Origin: Lactuca virosa
Taxonomy: Eukaryota; Streptophyta; Magnoliopsida; Asterales; Asteraceae
Assembly: GCA_928212115.1 (NCBI GenBank)
Contig: CAKMRJ010005634.1
Location: 125,615,111 to 125,679,110 of the forward strand
DNA length: 64,000 nucleotides
Direction of reading: 5' to 3'
The translations under genes and the position numbers were made by a program. Positions 45,442 to 57,574 of the stretch are shown in pieces. Position 1 is the stretch's first letter, and the number at the start of each line of letters is the position of its first letter. A model generated the notes under the pieces. That model did no database searches. It saw only the letters and a program-made list of their open reading frames with translations, and was not told the origin of the DNA.

Positions 45442-46032
45442 TCAGCCAGTTGACATTCCATTTCCAGCATGTGTCTTTCGTACACCCTCTGGCGTACTCG
45501 GAGCTCTATGACTGGCTCGTGTTTCAGCTAGTGCTTGTAGCAGGGTCTCGTGGTCTCTCTTAGATATCTCATGAGTGTGTTCAAGGCGATTGGTGCGGAT
45601 GGTATGCATTCTTGCATTGGCATCAACTTCTGCGATACGATGGAGAGTCGTCCTGCCCTGAATTTCGTTTCGGGCAACTCTACGGATCAGGATTGGCAGA
45701 ATTCTGTCTGCTGAGCCTCCTTCGCTTATGTCATAAAAGCTTCGGTCTCCATTAAATGGCATGGGCTGATCCTGCCCTTGGCTCCATGTTTCCAAGCTTT
45801 CCACCCACGGAGGCGTCGGGCCTTGAAAAGCCGGACGAGGGTTAGGATTTGGAACAAGAGCCATCGGGGGTAGGTTCTCCACTTCTGGTTTGGAGTCAGA
45901 ACCATCAGCAAAGCCTTCAGCTTGGTGGCCATCCATAGGGATTGGGTGATCGTTTTCTGGTTCTGCTTCAAACCATCCAGCATTGCCTTCGTTCGGAAGG
46001 TACGGGTCGTCGTGGGGATTAAATCCAGCCAT
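45442..46032 (-). CDS. G3 gag N-terminal reading frame
   Basis: A 196-codon open frame starts MAGFNPHDDPYLPNEGNAG, about 670 bases after the primer site, where gag is expected. It is acidic and proline-rich up to residue 100, with DRSFYDISEGG near 95 and a helical, charged C-terminus (RLEHTHEISKRDHETLLQAL). The capsid part that should follow (45441-44874) is not open in one frame. It belongs to the same gag as 44270-44873. Confidence 0.55.
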   Translation of the reverse strand: MAGFNPHDDPYLPNEGNAGWFEAEPENDHPIPMDGHQAEGFADGSDSKPEVENLPPMALVPNPNPRPAFQGPTPPWVESLETWSQGQDQPMPFNGDRSFYDISEGGSADRILPILIRRVARNEIQGRTTLHRIAEVDANARMHTIRTNRLEHTHEISKRDHETLLQALAETRASHRAPSTPEGVRKTHAGNGMSTG

Positions 46033-46716
46033 AATATCTACGCGAGAAAAGAGGTATAAGAAGTATTTAATAGACGTACTAACTAGATAATTATAAGATG
46101 ATCTTTATCAGTTACTCCAATACTTGTTTAGTGCATACCAGTTATATGTGCTCAAAATAGAATAGACCTTCGAATAGGTGACCCTAATTCTAAATCCACA
46201 ACCAAACAAGGAACAGGAAGTAAAGCAAAGATCACAGATTCTAAGTCTATGACATCCTAGTACATATAACCTTAGTATATCCACTAAACAACTATTGGTA
46301 TACTAATAAAGATCTTTAATTCTCATATAAGTAATTATAATAACACCAAATACCCCTATGGTATTTCATTGTGGTAGTGTTGGTAAGTTCTTAGACTTGT
46401 TGCCATATCACAACCATTCTTGGGCATGTGCTAATCACTCCTCGGACCAACATAGTTGATCAGGCTATGCCACTCCCAGGACTGACCATACATCCCCGAG
46501 CTTACTTGTGATATTCAACAATCGTAATTCTTTTGTTCTTGTCATTGTGACACTGATTTTAGTATGAATGCAGACATGTATACTTAGTTAAATATTTTAT
46601 TATTTAAAAGTATAAACTCTTGGCCAGAGTATTTTAATCCCAATGTATTTATAGACCGTATATCTTTTATGGGTTGATATACTCAATTCACTATAAACAA
46701 AGCTCTGATACCAATC
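46033..46716 (-). other. G3 leader with primer-binding site
   Basis: Non-coding leader; TGGTATCAGAGC on the minus strand at 46702-46713 lies three bases from the LTR. The phrase CTAA.TCCACA.CCAAACAAGGA near 46190 resembles text within the G3 LTR and at 43616-43630. Confidence 0.7.
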
Positions 46717-49700
46717 TGTCACACCCCAAAACCGAGAACGGCAGAAACGTTCTGGGGTGGAGGACGTCATGTAATGTATCACAACAATGTAAAGTAGTAA
46801 ACAAGCAACAACATCATCCATTGCATTAATAGTATAATTTTACTTACAAGTGTGTTCTTTCATAGTATAAAACAACATAATGAATACTCAAAATAAAAGA
46901 CGAGTCTTGACTGCTCCGTCTTCACAAAACCTGGTCGTCGTACCTGTCTATTTGTGACCTGAGAATACAAGTTATTTTGAAAGCGAGTATCAACAATAAA
47001 GCTGGTGAATTCATAAGTATTTTAATGTCATTGATTTGTAAAGTTGTTATGAAAGACTCGTAAAAGTTTAATGAAACATTTTTGTATAAGTGTGAAACCC
47101 TAGAAAATCCCATATTTCCTACTAGTATAAAAAGTAGTCTTCTACCAAGACTCGACTGTTTTGAAAGTAGTCTTCTACCAAGACCCGACTGTTTTGAAAG
47201 TAGTCTTCTACCAAGACCCGACTGTTTTGAAAGTTTGAACCTCTACATAAGTGAAGGTTTTTCCTTGTACAACTATTATTATTCAAATCTAATCTACCTC
47301 ATCGATTATGTGAATGTGACACACAGTAAGGGTAATAAGGAAAATAATATAATAACTGAAATTGTACCCTTTTGTACTAGGATATTCACGGCGTGGAAAC
47401 TCGCCGAACAGTACAACCGTAGACACCCGTCGATGTGCATTTTCCCTACTGTAGCTAACAACCTTGGGTGTGGAATGGTAAGTCCCGAACATATATAATA
47501 GTATCTACTCATGTAATATGTAATAGTATCTCATCATATAGTATCTATGTAATAGTATCTACGTAAAAGTATCCATGTAATAGTATCTCTTCATATAGTA
47601 TTTAGTATATTTGTATAGACTCATGAATGAACTGACTCTTGTGTGATTCCTTGTACTAGGAATAGCAAGTAATATCTCCTAACTATACCTATTATAGTTA
47701 CTAGTAATGTACATGTATAACCGAAAGTATGCCTTTGCTACCCAAAGGTACTGAACTGACTGATGGAACTTTTATGTCTATATATGTATACATGATATAT
47801 AACTAATAGTTAGACGATATTCGGACGAATAACCGATACCCTAAGGCCACATCCAAACAAGGAAAAGGAATTAAAGAGAGCTAGCCGTCCTAAATCCTTT
47901 AAACATTGCTTATATAACTATACATATATAGGCATGCATTTGACAATATAAAAGTATAAAAGAAGTTTTGCAAAACATTTTGAGGAACAATTTAAAGCAG
48001 TTTGTTTGATATAAACAGTTTAAAAGTATATGAAATCCTTTGTTTGAAACACAATTGTAACAGAATTTGAAAGGAAAGATTTAGTAAATAAATCAAGTTT
48101 GATAAAGAGTTTAACATGTAAAAATGTTTGAGAAATCATTTTGAAGTAGTTTACTTGGTAAAACAGCTAAAAGTGTAGTAAATCCATAGTTTGATAGTTA
48201 TTAATCACATGTGATATATATGATAACTATCATGATTCAACTTGTATTCCCCCCCCCCCATAAAGCATTTAAAAACATTTAAAAGGTTAATTAAAGGAGT
48301 ATGAACTCACCTGCAGTGAGTGGATCGGATGGAAGTGTCGGACAAGTGCTTGGTGTCAAGTGAAGACTTAAACACACACAACGATCCTAGTAACATATAA
48401 AGACATATGTATATATACAATTAGTGATTATAACACTAATTAGACAAGTACAAACACCCTAATGTGTGGAAAACACTTTGGTCAAAGTGTTAGGAGGCTA
48501 TTGGGTTGCAACAAAGGAGTGTAAGGCATTGCTATTGAGTTTATGGTCTATGGACCATACTTACTGGAGTTTACGGCCCAGGGGAGTTTACTCCTGGCCG
48601 TAAACTCTCTAATGGGTCTCCATTTGAGGCTTAAAGGTATGATATCTTAAGTGGTTAAGTGTTCCAAGGCTAAACAAGAGGCTAGGTGAGTTTAAGGTCC
48701 AAGAATTGACCTTAACATGAGTTTACGGCCAAAGGACCCTTCCTTCATGAGTTTACGGCCGTAAACTCATGGTACTAAGTGCCATGGGGTGTTTTGAGGT
48801 CTTATAAGTCATAAAGAAACATCCATTGATCAAGTCCAAGTCTTAGGAAGCTTTAGGGGCACAATAACACCTCTTTATAGAGTTTACGACCTAAGGACCA
48901 TTTCCTTATGTGTTTACGGCCGTAAACTCTTATGGGGACATGTTTTCTTTGTTGTTTAAGGTCCTAAACACTCCAAGGAAGGATCAAGACTAGCATCCAA
49001 GGCTTAGGAAGGGACTAGGGTTCATTTAACCCCATTTAGAAGAGTTTACGGCCCAAGAACATCCCTTGGCCGTAAACTCCATTGATCATGTGTTTCTTGA
49101 TGTTTTCTAAGTGTAAAAAAGTTCATTCTAAGCACACAAGAAGCTAGGGCAAGTGTACTTACAAGATAGAAGCTTGATTGGGTGTTTAGGGTCCAAGAAC
49201 ACTAGTGTGTGTTCTTGGTGTTTTGAAGAACACTTGAAGATCTACTTGAAAAGCAATAATGAATGGATGAAATGATGTATAACAACTAGATGTTAGGTTA
49301 TAACAACAAATCAAGTCGAGAAACACTTACGTTTTCGGAAGATCGGGTGAAGAACGGGATGCTACTTGAGAGAGAATAGGGAGTGTTCTTGAGGGTGGAA
49401 GTGAGAAATGAGGGATTTGGGGAGTAAACTCATACCTAAGGCATGATTTCACGGCCATGATAGAGTTCACGGCCCAAACTCCCTTTGTTTGGCCGTGAAC
49501 ACCTAACTAAGGTGTTGGTTGATCCATTGCTATCCCGATATTCTAGAAATCACTTCCTTTTATCCGTTCGATTCATGAATAATAAATAAAACTACTCAAA
49601 CGGACTTTAAACCGGCTAAAAATTAGCAGAAATGTAATTGACTTTTAATTGAAGTGCTTGACTTTAGAGTTTGTACGAATGAAAATTCCGGGTTGTCACA
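46717..49700 (-). repeat. G3 5' LTR
   Basis: 2984 bases, exactly 33 shorter than the other LTR, which is one unit of the internal minisatellite (three copies here, 47133-47231). All other features of the 3' LTR are present. Confidence 0.92.
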
Positions 49701-49705
49701 TTTAC

Positions 49706-50536
49706 GCCCAGCGTAAGTCCCAGTTTCATGCTCTTAATGGTTTTTGGTCTGAAACGGTTAAGACACAAGCTCATATTCCAGATCTAGTCCTTCTAATTCC
49801 CTTTAACCCATAAAGTCGAAGCCTTTAAGCCTTTGCATGGTTGTAAAGGTTACCAATCACTCCAACTCTTATCCTCTTTCCTCATTAAGTTCTTATCTCA
49901 TGCGTGACTCAATATTAACGATCAAGATTGGATTTTTATAGATCTACAAAGCATTTAATACTGAAATAGGGCAGATCAAGGCTTATGGAGACCATTTACT
50001 CATAAAGTCTCCATCTTTGGGACAAAAACCCTAAAAATGGTCAATAATGCACAAATCCAAAAAGGTTAAGAAAGCTTTGAGCTTTTTACCTCCAAATGAT
50101 GCTCCAACCTCTGAAAAGCTCAGATCCAAGGCTTGCACTTCAACTCTAGCTTCTACAATGGCCCTTCTTCTCTTCAAAATCTCACAAGAACACTTTATCA
50201 AGCTCAAACACACACACAAGCTCTAAAACGAAGGCTTAGCTCCTTTAGGGTTTCACTCACTGGAAATGGTGGCTGGGATGGAGGCTATAACATTCTTTTT
50301 ATAGTGCACAAGTCTCATTTAGGGTTTCATGACTGAGCCCAGTACGCCCATCGTACACTATGGTACGCCCAGCGTACTGGGTAGCATCCGCGTCAAGAGC
50401 AGGCTCATGAGTACGCGTAGCGTACTCCTCAGTACGCCCGACGTACTCATTTGCTACAAATCATTCCATGGGCTAGTTTTGACAACTTGGAAAAGAAGAG
50501 GGATTAAATGGATATACCTGATTCCTGGATGTTACA
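49706..50536 (-). repeat. G2 3' LTR, part 2
   Basis: Continuation of the LTR after G3, matching about 56111-56951. It includes the TATA-like TATAAAAAGAATG (minus, 50291-50302 region) and the proximal GTACGC-type palindromes (50338-50460). Confidence 0.9.
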
Positions 50537-53500
50537 ATTCTCCCCCACTTGAATTAGATTTCGTCCTCGAAATTGCTCCTCAACCACATAGATAGAAACC
50601 AAACTCCCGAAAAGCACCACTGAAAGGATCTCACACCAAAACGATATCTTACTCCAAGGATACCTGAACCCAAACAGGAACCCTTAAATTCGGAACAAAA
50701 CCGACCCTTCTGCCGCTAAGACACCCCTTCTGACTTTCCAAAACTGGAACTTTAGTGGTCTGGTCCGCCGCCAGACCGTCCATTCAAGATATCATCACAT
50801 TATTTGCCCCTCGCATAACGGGCCCTGATAACTCACTGCCCCTCTGATTCTCACAAGATAAGACCAACAATCGGCTACCGATCACCTATGCCAGACATAC
50901 CAAACGATCCCAAACACACTTCCATAGACGAAAAGGGTCACATGCTACCAGAGACCCATCCACTGGACTGATGTCAGAATCCGTCCGAACATTGAACCCT
51001 CAACACCCTGTCCTCAGACACAAGAAAATAATGAAGCTCGCTCAGAAGTGTCCTCTGACATCTCAAATCATATGCCCCAAAGCGTCTCACTGACTTCCTA
51101 CTCATAACAACTATCTCGACCCATTGTCACACACCAGACACGAAGCTCGCTTTACCCCAAGCGATTTCTATAATCCCAACTAAAATCGTCTCACCCTCGA
51201 CCTCTGTCGACAACTACCCATTAGTCTCATGCGTCTCGCGGTCTTTCCTACACCAACGAACCGACCCACCCAGCTCCAAGACACCAGATGAAAACAATAC
51301 CCCTTCAAAAGAAATCCTTCTCTAGATCCGGAATCTCAATCCATTTACTCGATACACCACTAGAATCAAACTCAACCCGAGAGTCTGGCCCGACGCGAAA
51401 TTGGAACCATTCGTCCCAATAAAGCACCCAACTCATGACTCATGACTCGCAACCCACTCGTACATCTCTTCTCCGATCCCTTCCCATTACGGTCTCCACA
51501 GCCCTACTCAGGATATAATGATTCTCGACCATTATGGAGACCTCCGTCTCTATCCTGACCTGGCCACCAGGCTCTCGGATACTCAATGTAATAAGGCTAC
51601 TCAAGCCTACTCAATGCAGTAAGGCTACTCAAGCCTAAGAATTCTCCTGAGTCATGCTCTGACTAACGAATAACGTGATTCCTCACAGCACCACAACACC
51701 CTCTCACCGACTAGTGAGTACTACGGCTCCCCGCAGTATCAGAACACCTTCTCACTGACTAGTGAGTACTACGGCTCCCCGCAGTATCACAACACCCCTC
51801 TCTCACTGACTGGTGAGGACTACGGCTCCCCGTAGCATCACCACAACCTCTCACTTAATAGTGAGTACTACGGCTCCCCGTAGCATCACCACACCCCTTT
51901 TTCACTAACTCATTGAGACTGCAGCTCCCCGCAGTCTTACCCCACCTGCTCTTACCACTTCACAATCTCATCCTCAAGTCGACGCCACACTCCGATCATT
52001 AACTCATGCCCTGCGGACCAACCATCGATAGGTGTACACACCTACCCAAAATGCGTTGCTATTTCTGGCGACATCCGCCAAAACACCTTTCCCTACTGCA
52101 GTCCACATTCTCGAATAATCTTACTTAACATCAATTAGCCGAAGTGCTCCCACCGGAACCATAGATACTTGATACTCCACTTACTATCTCGTAATTCAAG
52201 TCTCAAAATAACCCGATAATCAGGGCATCATGCTCGGATACCTCGGTACACCATCACCGAACCTCACGAAGTCTTTCCTCACCCACCGATCTCCTGTATA
52301 CGGTATCATACCCTGATACCGCAACGCATCCTTTCAAAGTCTCGCAACTGATCTTCCTATCGCACCACTCGTAACTCCGAAATATTCCAACTCTCAATTG
52401 AAACACGGAGGAGTCGTCAGCGACTCAGAACACGTAGACGACAATCTGAAACTTCCTCCTCTATTGCTCAAAACTCATGCAAGAATACTCATAACGACCC
52501 TGAAGTTGGTTGCCCAATCAACTTCTTCCCTTCCCACACTGCATATAAGAGCCCATACCTTGAACCAGAAATTCTCAACCGCCGAACTAACCTTACAAAC
52601 CAACCATCTCGAATTCACAATTATAACCTTGAAGGATTCCTAACCACCACAAGGCCTCCGACCAACGGCCACTTGCCCCGTGGAGACACCCATCCTTTCT
52701 CAAACACGTACCACATGCACTATCTCGCTCTACACCTCGCCTTGACCACCAATAACCCTGGTCTCAGGAATCCGCACCGCAGGTCTCTATATCCAGTTCT
52801 CTAACCGCTCTTGAACAAATCTCTGATATCCTCAAAAGGTACCCGGTTCTCCCCCACTCAGGGTTCGAACCATCACCAAATTGGTTCACCAACAATCTAT
52901 CCCACAGACTGTTTTTACCAGTAACATCGCACCTATTCTTGGAAGGTGATACGCAATGCTCGATGATCTCCCCGATGGAGATCAAGCAACTCCAAATACC
53001 CCGAATCTCAGATGAAATCCTCAGAAACTTCTCATCATGACTGCCTCTAGTCATTCAGAATCTCGTACCATCTCACTACCGGGCATCTCAACTGTCCAGT
53101 AGTAACCCTGACTCTCAGTCTGAAAATAATGAACTAACATACTCCTCATCCTCGACTCCTTAACCAACGTCCCATCACGTGAATTATCGTAAGAGCAGAG
53201 ACCTCATTTCCACCCTCGATACCCATCATAGACAATAAGAGCCACCGCTCCGATATACTCCTCTTGATCGTCCGTTGCTGCAGCTAACACTTGCCCTACT
53301 ATGCTCAAATAGGGTGTATCCTGGTCCTTGACCATCTCAGTCCCCACTGACAACCTGCTCATGCTATATCCTTACCTCGCGGCAGACGTACTGCCCAGAT
53401 ACTCTGATGAAAGATCGTAACCAAAGCTACCCCACAGGGCTCACCCCCAACCTCGGAAACCGAAAATCTCAATACCTCTCCTGTTTCCCACAGGAACATA

Positions 53501-53790
53501 AATAGCACCACTCAGGTCACAGAAAATGACATCTTCACTATCGTCCGGTCGCTCAGCCCAGACCGTATTCTCCCATAACGCACCATCCCTACTCATCCCT
53601 GAGTCTTGCGACTCCAACTGGCATCTCACCAACAATCCCTCGGAGCTAACTTGATTTCCCTTTCAAGGGATGCTCCACCAAAACTCGTTCATCATGGCCC
53701 TCTGGCCTCATACTCTTCCAAATCTGATCTCAGTCTAGAAAATCACCACAGAATAACCGGTAAAACCAGAAGCACTAACTGCCACGTGTC
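50537..53790 (-). other. G2 interior, 3' part, no pol
   Basis: 3.2 kb with no recognisable gypsy enzyme. Near the left end (minus strand) SNFEDEI and a stop, followed by a polypurine tract (GTGGGGGAGAAT, 50537-50548), mimic the end of pol. Contains a 27-base direct repeat (51586-51640) and a 48-51-base tandem array (51699-51945). Composition is less AT-rich than the flanks, as if it was once coding. Small frames on either strand lack motifs. Confidence 0.45.
51699..51945. repeat. Tandem repeat, 48-51 bp, five copies
   Basis: Each unit carries GTGAGTACTACGGCTCCCCG followed by CAGTATCACAACACC-like text; copies diverge to the right. Confidence 0.8.
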
Positions 53791-53796
53791 CTGGTA

Positions 53797-54270
53797 CTCA
53801 AACCATGTGACCACCTCTCGATCTGCTATGAATCATGGTACCCGAACCATGTTATCTCCTCTTAATCTGCTACGAATCATGGTACTTGAACCATGTTCTC
53901 TCTTCTCAATCCGCCTCAAATCATGGTACTCGAACCATGACATCACCTCTCGATCTGCTACAAATCATGGTACCCGAACCATGACATCACCTCTCGATCT
54001 GCTACAAATCATGGTGCTCGAACCATGACATCACCTCCCATTCTGCTACGAATCATGGTACTCGAACCATGACATCACCTCTCGATCTGCTACAAATCAT
54101 GGTACTCGAACCATGACATCACCTCCCGATCTGCTACAAATCATGGTACTCGAACCATGACATCACCTCCCGATCTGCTAAAAATCATGGTACTCGAACC
54201 ATGACATCACCTCTCGATCTAATACAAATCATGGTACTTGAACCATGACATCACCTCTCGATCTGCTACT
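53797..54270. repeat. 44-bp tandem array with palindromic core, about 10.5 copies
   Basis: The unit contains CATGGTACTCGAACCATG, with inverted arms CATGGT/ACCATG, then ACATCACCTCTCGATCTGCT. Cores start at 53834, 53878 and so on every 44 bases to about 54230. Left copies are more diverged than right ones. A 140-codon frame across it is an artefact of the repeat. Confidence 0.92.
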
Positions 54271-55194
54271 TAGATCCTCCGGAATACTCCCTGCATCGAG
54301 TATGGGTCCTCTGCTTTCAGTAGTACGGACCCATACTACCTGTCACATCTACCCATACTCTCTACACGGACCATCCCAGAGTCCCTAAGTAGCTGTTCAA
54401 CCTTCGCAATCACCAATCCCGACACGCGTGCCCACTTCCCAGCGAAATGCTATACTCTATCAGCGTACTCATCTGACTAAGGTCACTTCCTAGGCTCTTC
54501 CTAGGTTCTCACACTTCTCCGCCATCAGCTGCTGAGAAACTCCTTATGGTGCCATTCATCTACCTCATGAATATCTTCACATTCACTTGGTAGCTGACTC
54601 CCATCATCGGGAGTTCCACAAAGCACGAAGCAAGCAGCATTCGGGCATCGAATAAACACGCAAAACCCACTCTAGGTGATAGCTCCACTTGCTTTACTCA
54701 TACTCAAAAGATATCACCGGACTCAGCAACTCAACCCCTCTCGGGTAGCTAACTACCCTCTCAGTAGGTTCCACAAATGCTCATCTAGGTATCTCTCCTA
54801 GATTACTCCTCTACTCAAATCCCTCTCTAAAAAGGATTCCTGCTGGATACTCTTACTCAGCACATACCCAAAAACACATCACAGATAACAACAACTCCTA
54901 GGCTAAGGCATCACAAATTAGGCCACTCTAGTCCTAAAATATGAAATACCTAGCCTATCTCTAGCATGCATAATACTTCATAAATATCTCATAATACAAA
55001 AGCAAGGGTATTTTGGGAAATCACCGTTCGGGCTCTGGCTGATTGTACACACTGCTCTTTCTCGTTTTCCCTTAGAACCCTCGTTCGTTTTAGAAAAATC
55101 CTTTCTTTGAATTTTTTTTTCAAATCCCCAGTTTGAGTCCAGATTTACCCGAAGGTGCATCCGAATCCCTCAAACCAAGGCTCTGATACCAACT
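54271..55194 (-). other. G2 leader with primer-binding site
   Basis: About 0.9 kb of leader; TGGTATCAGAGC on the minus strand at 55180-55191 lies three bases from the LTR. The stretch near 54300-54360 (AGTATGGGTCCGTACTACTG on the minus strand) matches the G1 leader near 25041. Confidence 0.7.
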
Positions 55195-56951
55195 TGTAAC
55201 ACCGTAAATTTTTCAACAAATTTTTTCATTATAAAATCGCATACTTTTTATAACGTATCGTATATAAATCTCGTTTGCTCAATTTACAAAACACAACTCC
55301 ATTTTTGATTAATTAATAATCTAGGATCCTCAAAACATAACTCTTTCTCTGGTGTGTACAATCAAGCCGGTGCCGTCCCGCGATCCTGAGAAACCTGAAA
55401 CACATAACACATAACACGGTAAGCACGAAGCTTAGTGAGTTCCCCAAAATACCACATACAACAATTTGCCACTCGAGGCTATACTCTGTAAGACGCTCCG
55501 ATCAATGTGTTTCAGCGGGACCCTCCAGTCCCATAGCTCGTTGGACCCTCCGGTCCAGTCTAGCTTGTTGGACCCTTCGGTCCGGTCTGGTTGTGAGCCT
55601 TCCAGCCTCACGGATCGTTGGACCCTCCGGTCCGGTCTATAAACTCCGCATAGCATAAATCACAAAGACATAATGCATAACATACCACATACAACAGGAT
55701 AACATAATACTCAATGTAAGCACATAGGACCTCCCGATCAATACATAGCTACCACTCAAGGTAAAGTATAGTGAGAAGACTCACCTCGTATGATGTCTAG
55801 TGACTTACATGCTCAATATCCCTGAACTCGGAACAATGACCTAGCTCCCGCCTAATTACATAAAGTAATTATCTCAAATCAATAACGACTCTCAAGGCTA
55901 GACCAAACCCTTCCTATTTTCTCTCAGAAGGCTAAAAGACCATTTTACCCCTCTAATGGTCCAAAAGTACAATTGTTGACCAAACCCTAAAAGTCAACGA
56001 AAGTCAACTGCAGGGAGTTACACTGCATGTACCAGCTCTGTACGCGGGGCGTACTCCGTGGCCATCCAGAATCGGGGTACTCGACCCCCTACGCGGCGCG
56101 TACTGGGATTTACGCCCAACGTAAGTCCCAATTTCATGCTCTTATTGGTTTTTGATCTGAAACGGTTAAGACACAAGCTCATATTCCAGATCTAGTCCTT
56201 CTAATGCCCCTTAACCCATAAAGTCGAAGTTTTTAAGCCTTTGCATGGCTGTAAAGGTTACCAATCACTCCAACTCTTATCCTCTTTCCTCATTAAGCTC
56301 TTATCTCATGCGTGACTCAATATTAACGATCAAGATTGGATTTTTATAGATCTACAACACATTTAATACTAAAGTAAGGCAGATCAAGGCTTATGGAGAC
56401 CATTTACTCATAAAGTCTCCATCTTTGGGACAAAAACCCTAAAAATGGTCAATAATGCACAAATCCAAAAAGGTTAAGAAAGCTTTGAGCTTTTTACCTC
56501 CAAATGATGCTCCAACCTCTGAAAAGCTCAGATCCAAGGCTTGCACTTCAACTCTAGCTTCTACAATGGCCCTTCTTCTCTTCAAAATCTCACAAGAACA
56601 CTTTATCAAGCTCAAACACACACACACACACAAGCTCTAAAACGAAGGCTTAGCTCCTTTAGGGTTTCACTCACTAGAAATGGTGGCTGGGATGGAGGCC
56701 ATAGCATTCTTTTTATAGTGCACAAGTCTCATTTAGGGTTTCATGACTGAGCCCAGTACGCCCAGCGTACACTATGGTACGCCCAGTGTACTGGGTAGCA
56801 TCCGCGTCAAGAGCAGGCTCATGAGTACGCGCATCGTACTCCTCCAGTACGCTCGGCGTACTCATTTGCTACAAATCATTCCATGGGCTAGTTTTGACAA
56901 CTTAGAAAAGAAAAGGGATTAAATGGATATACCTGATTCCTGGATGTTACA
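55195..56951 (-). repeat. G2 5' LTR, uninterrupted
   Basis: 1757 bases, shown as TGTAACACCG...GGATGTTACA on the plus strand. It preserves the empty G3 target (GGGATTTACGCCC near 56106). Palindromic clusters lie at 56038-56125 and 56754-56870, a TATA-like element at 56705-56717 (minus), donor G at 55784 and acceptor end at 55395 (minus). Confidence 0.9.
56705..56717 (-). promoter_or_regulatory. TATA-like element of G2 LTR
   Basis: TATAAAAAGAATG on the minus strand, about 235 bases into the LTR and just downstream of the proximal palindromes. Confidence 0.5.
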
Positions 56952-57574
56952 TCAGCAATCGCCATTGAAGGTCGCCTCTCATTCCTGAAACCATTTGCGT
57001 TTCTTGCTTTCCAAATCATCCAAATGGTGCAATAGATTAATGACAACTTCAAATTTTGAGTCTTTTTCTCACTGTTAACCTGATTGAGCATCCTTTCCAA
57101 ATCAAGAGATGAAAAGGGTTGTTCTGGAAGAATTCTAGACCACTCCACAAGCCACTTCCACAACAATGATACATAACTGCAGGTAAAGAAAACATGATCC
57201 GGCCCTTCATCAAAATCATGACAGAAAGTATATAAGTTGGACGATACCGCTATACCACGCCTCATCAAGTTAGGAACCAAAGGAATCCTATTTTTTATCG
57301 TTCTCCAGACAAAACAATTGATCTTCAGCGGGATCCAACCAACCCATTTGAAAGAAGTTACCATCACATGATTCTCCATAAGAAGTTTTAAAGATCTGAT
57401 CGAGAAATCTCCTTTGCTATCAAAACTCGAAGTCCACCTGTCATTATAAAAATGAAACTGAAAATTATTCAACATATCAGTCAAGTCTGATAATTGCCTC
57501 ATTTCACGCCCTCTCCTTGTTTGTCTAGACCATTCCCAAAAGAAATGTTTATCCATTCCAGCCCCTACACCCAC
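56952..57574 (-). pseudogene. LINE ORF2: zinc-binding RT C-terminal domain
   Basis: A minus-strand frame reads FSIRSLKLLM, then WVGWIPLKINCFVWRTIKNRIP, then CHDFDEGPDHVFFTCSYVSLLWKWL, then IYCTIWMIWKARN. This is the zinc-binding domain found at the C-terminus of plant LINE reverse transcriptases (zf-RVT): the 'P.K...F.WR....RIPT', 'C......E...H.F..C' and 'IW..RN' blocks are all visible. The frame is cut at 56951 by G2 and continues at 38623. Upstream blocks lie in other frames, with stops between. Confidence 0.8.

Larger units (their letters stand above)
39541..49700 (-). mobile_element. Ty3/gypsy retrotransposon G3, internally deleted
   Basis: LTRs at 39541-42557 and 46717-49700 (TGTCACACCCC...GTTGTCACA) flank only 4.16 kb. 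The 5-bp target duplication TTTAC is exact (39536-39540; 49701-49705), and the uninterrupted site can be seen in the other G2 LTR near 56110. The primer site (46702-46713) and polypurine tract (42558-42567) give minus orientation. Gag, one RT block and the integrase C-terminus are present; RNase H and most of integrase are missing. The LTRs look about 1% different, so this is the youngest large element in the nest. Confidence 0.9.
38624..56951 (-). mobile_element. Gypsy-derived LARD-like element G2, nested by G3
   Basis: Left LTR (38624-39540 plus 49706-50536) and right LTR (55195-56951), each about 1.75 kb, enclose a 4.66-kb interior. The primer site at 55180-55191 and polypurine tract at 50537-50548 both indicate the minus strand. 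Flanks TCACC / TCAGC fit a 5-bp duplication with one change. The interior shows no RT, RNase H or integrase. Its leader resembles that of G1, and the last residues before the 3' LTR (SNFEDEI and stop) resemble the end of gypsy pol, so it derives from a G1-like element. It is non-autonomous. Copy age is moderate: the LTRs are very similar, with scattered changes. Confidence 0.82.

Noticed and set aside
53606..54028. 140-codon plus frame with repeated NHGTRT peptide
   Set aside because: Produced by the 44-bp tandem array; period is not a multiple of three and the frame ends inside the array.
53797..54270. CRISPR-like array
   Set aside because: Repeat and spacer are the same in every unit (a plain tandem repeat), and the context is a plant retrotransposon.
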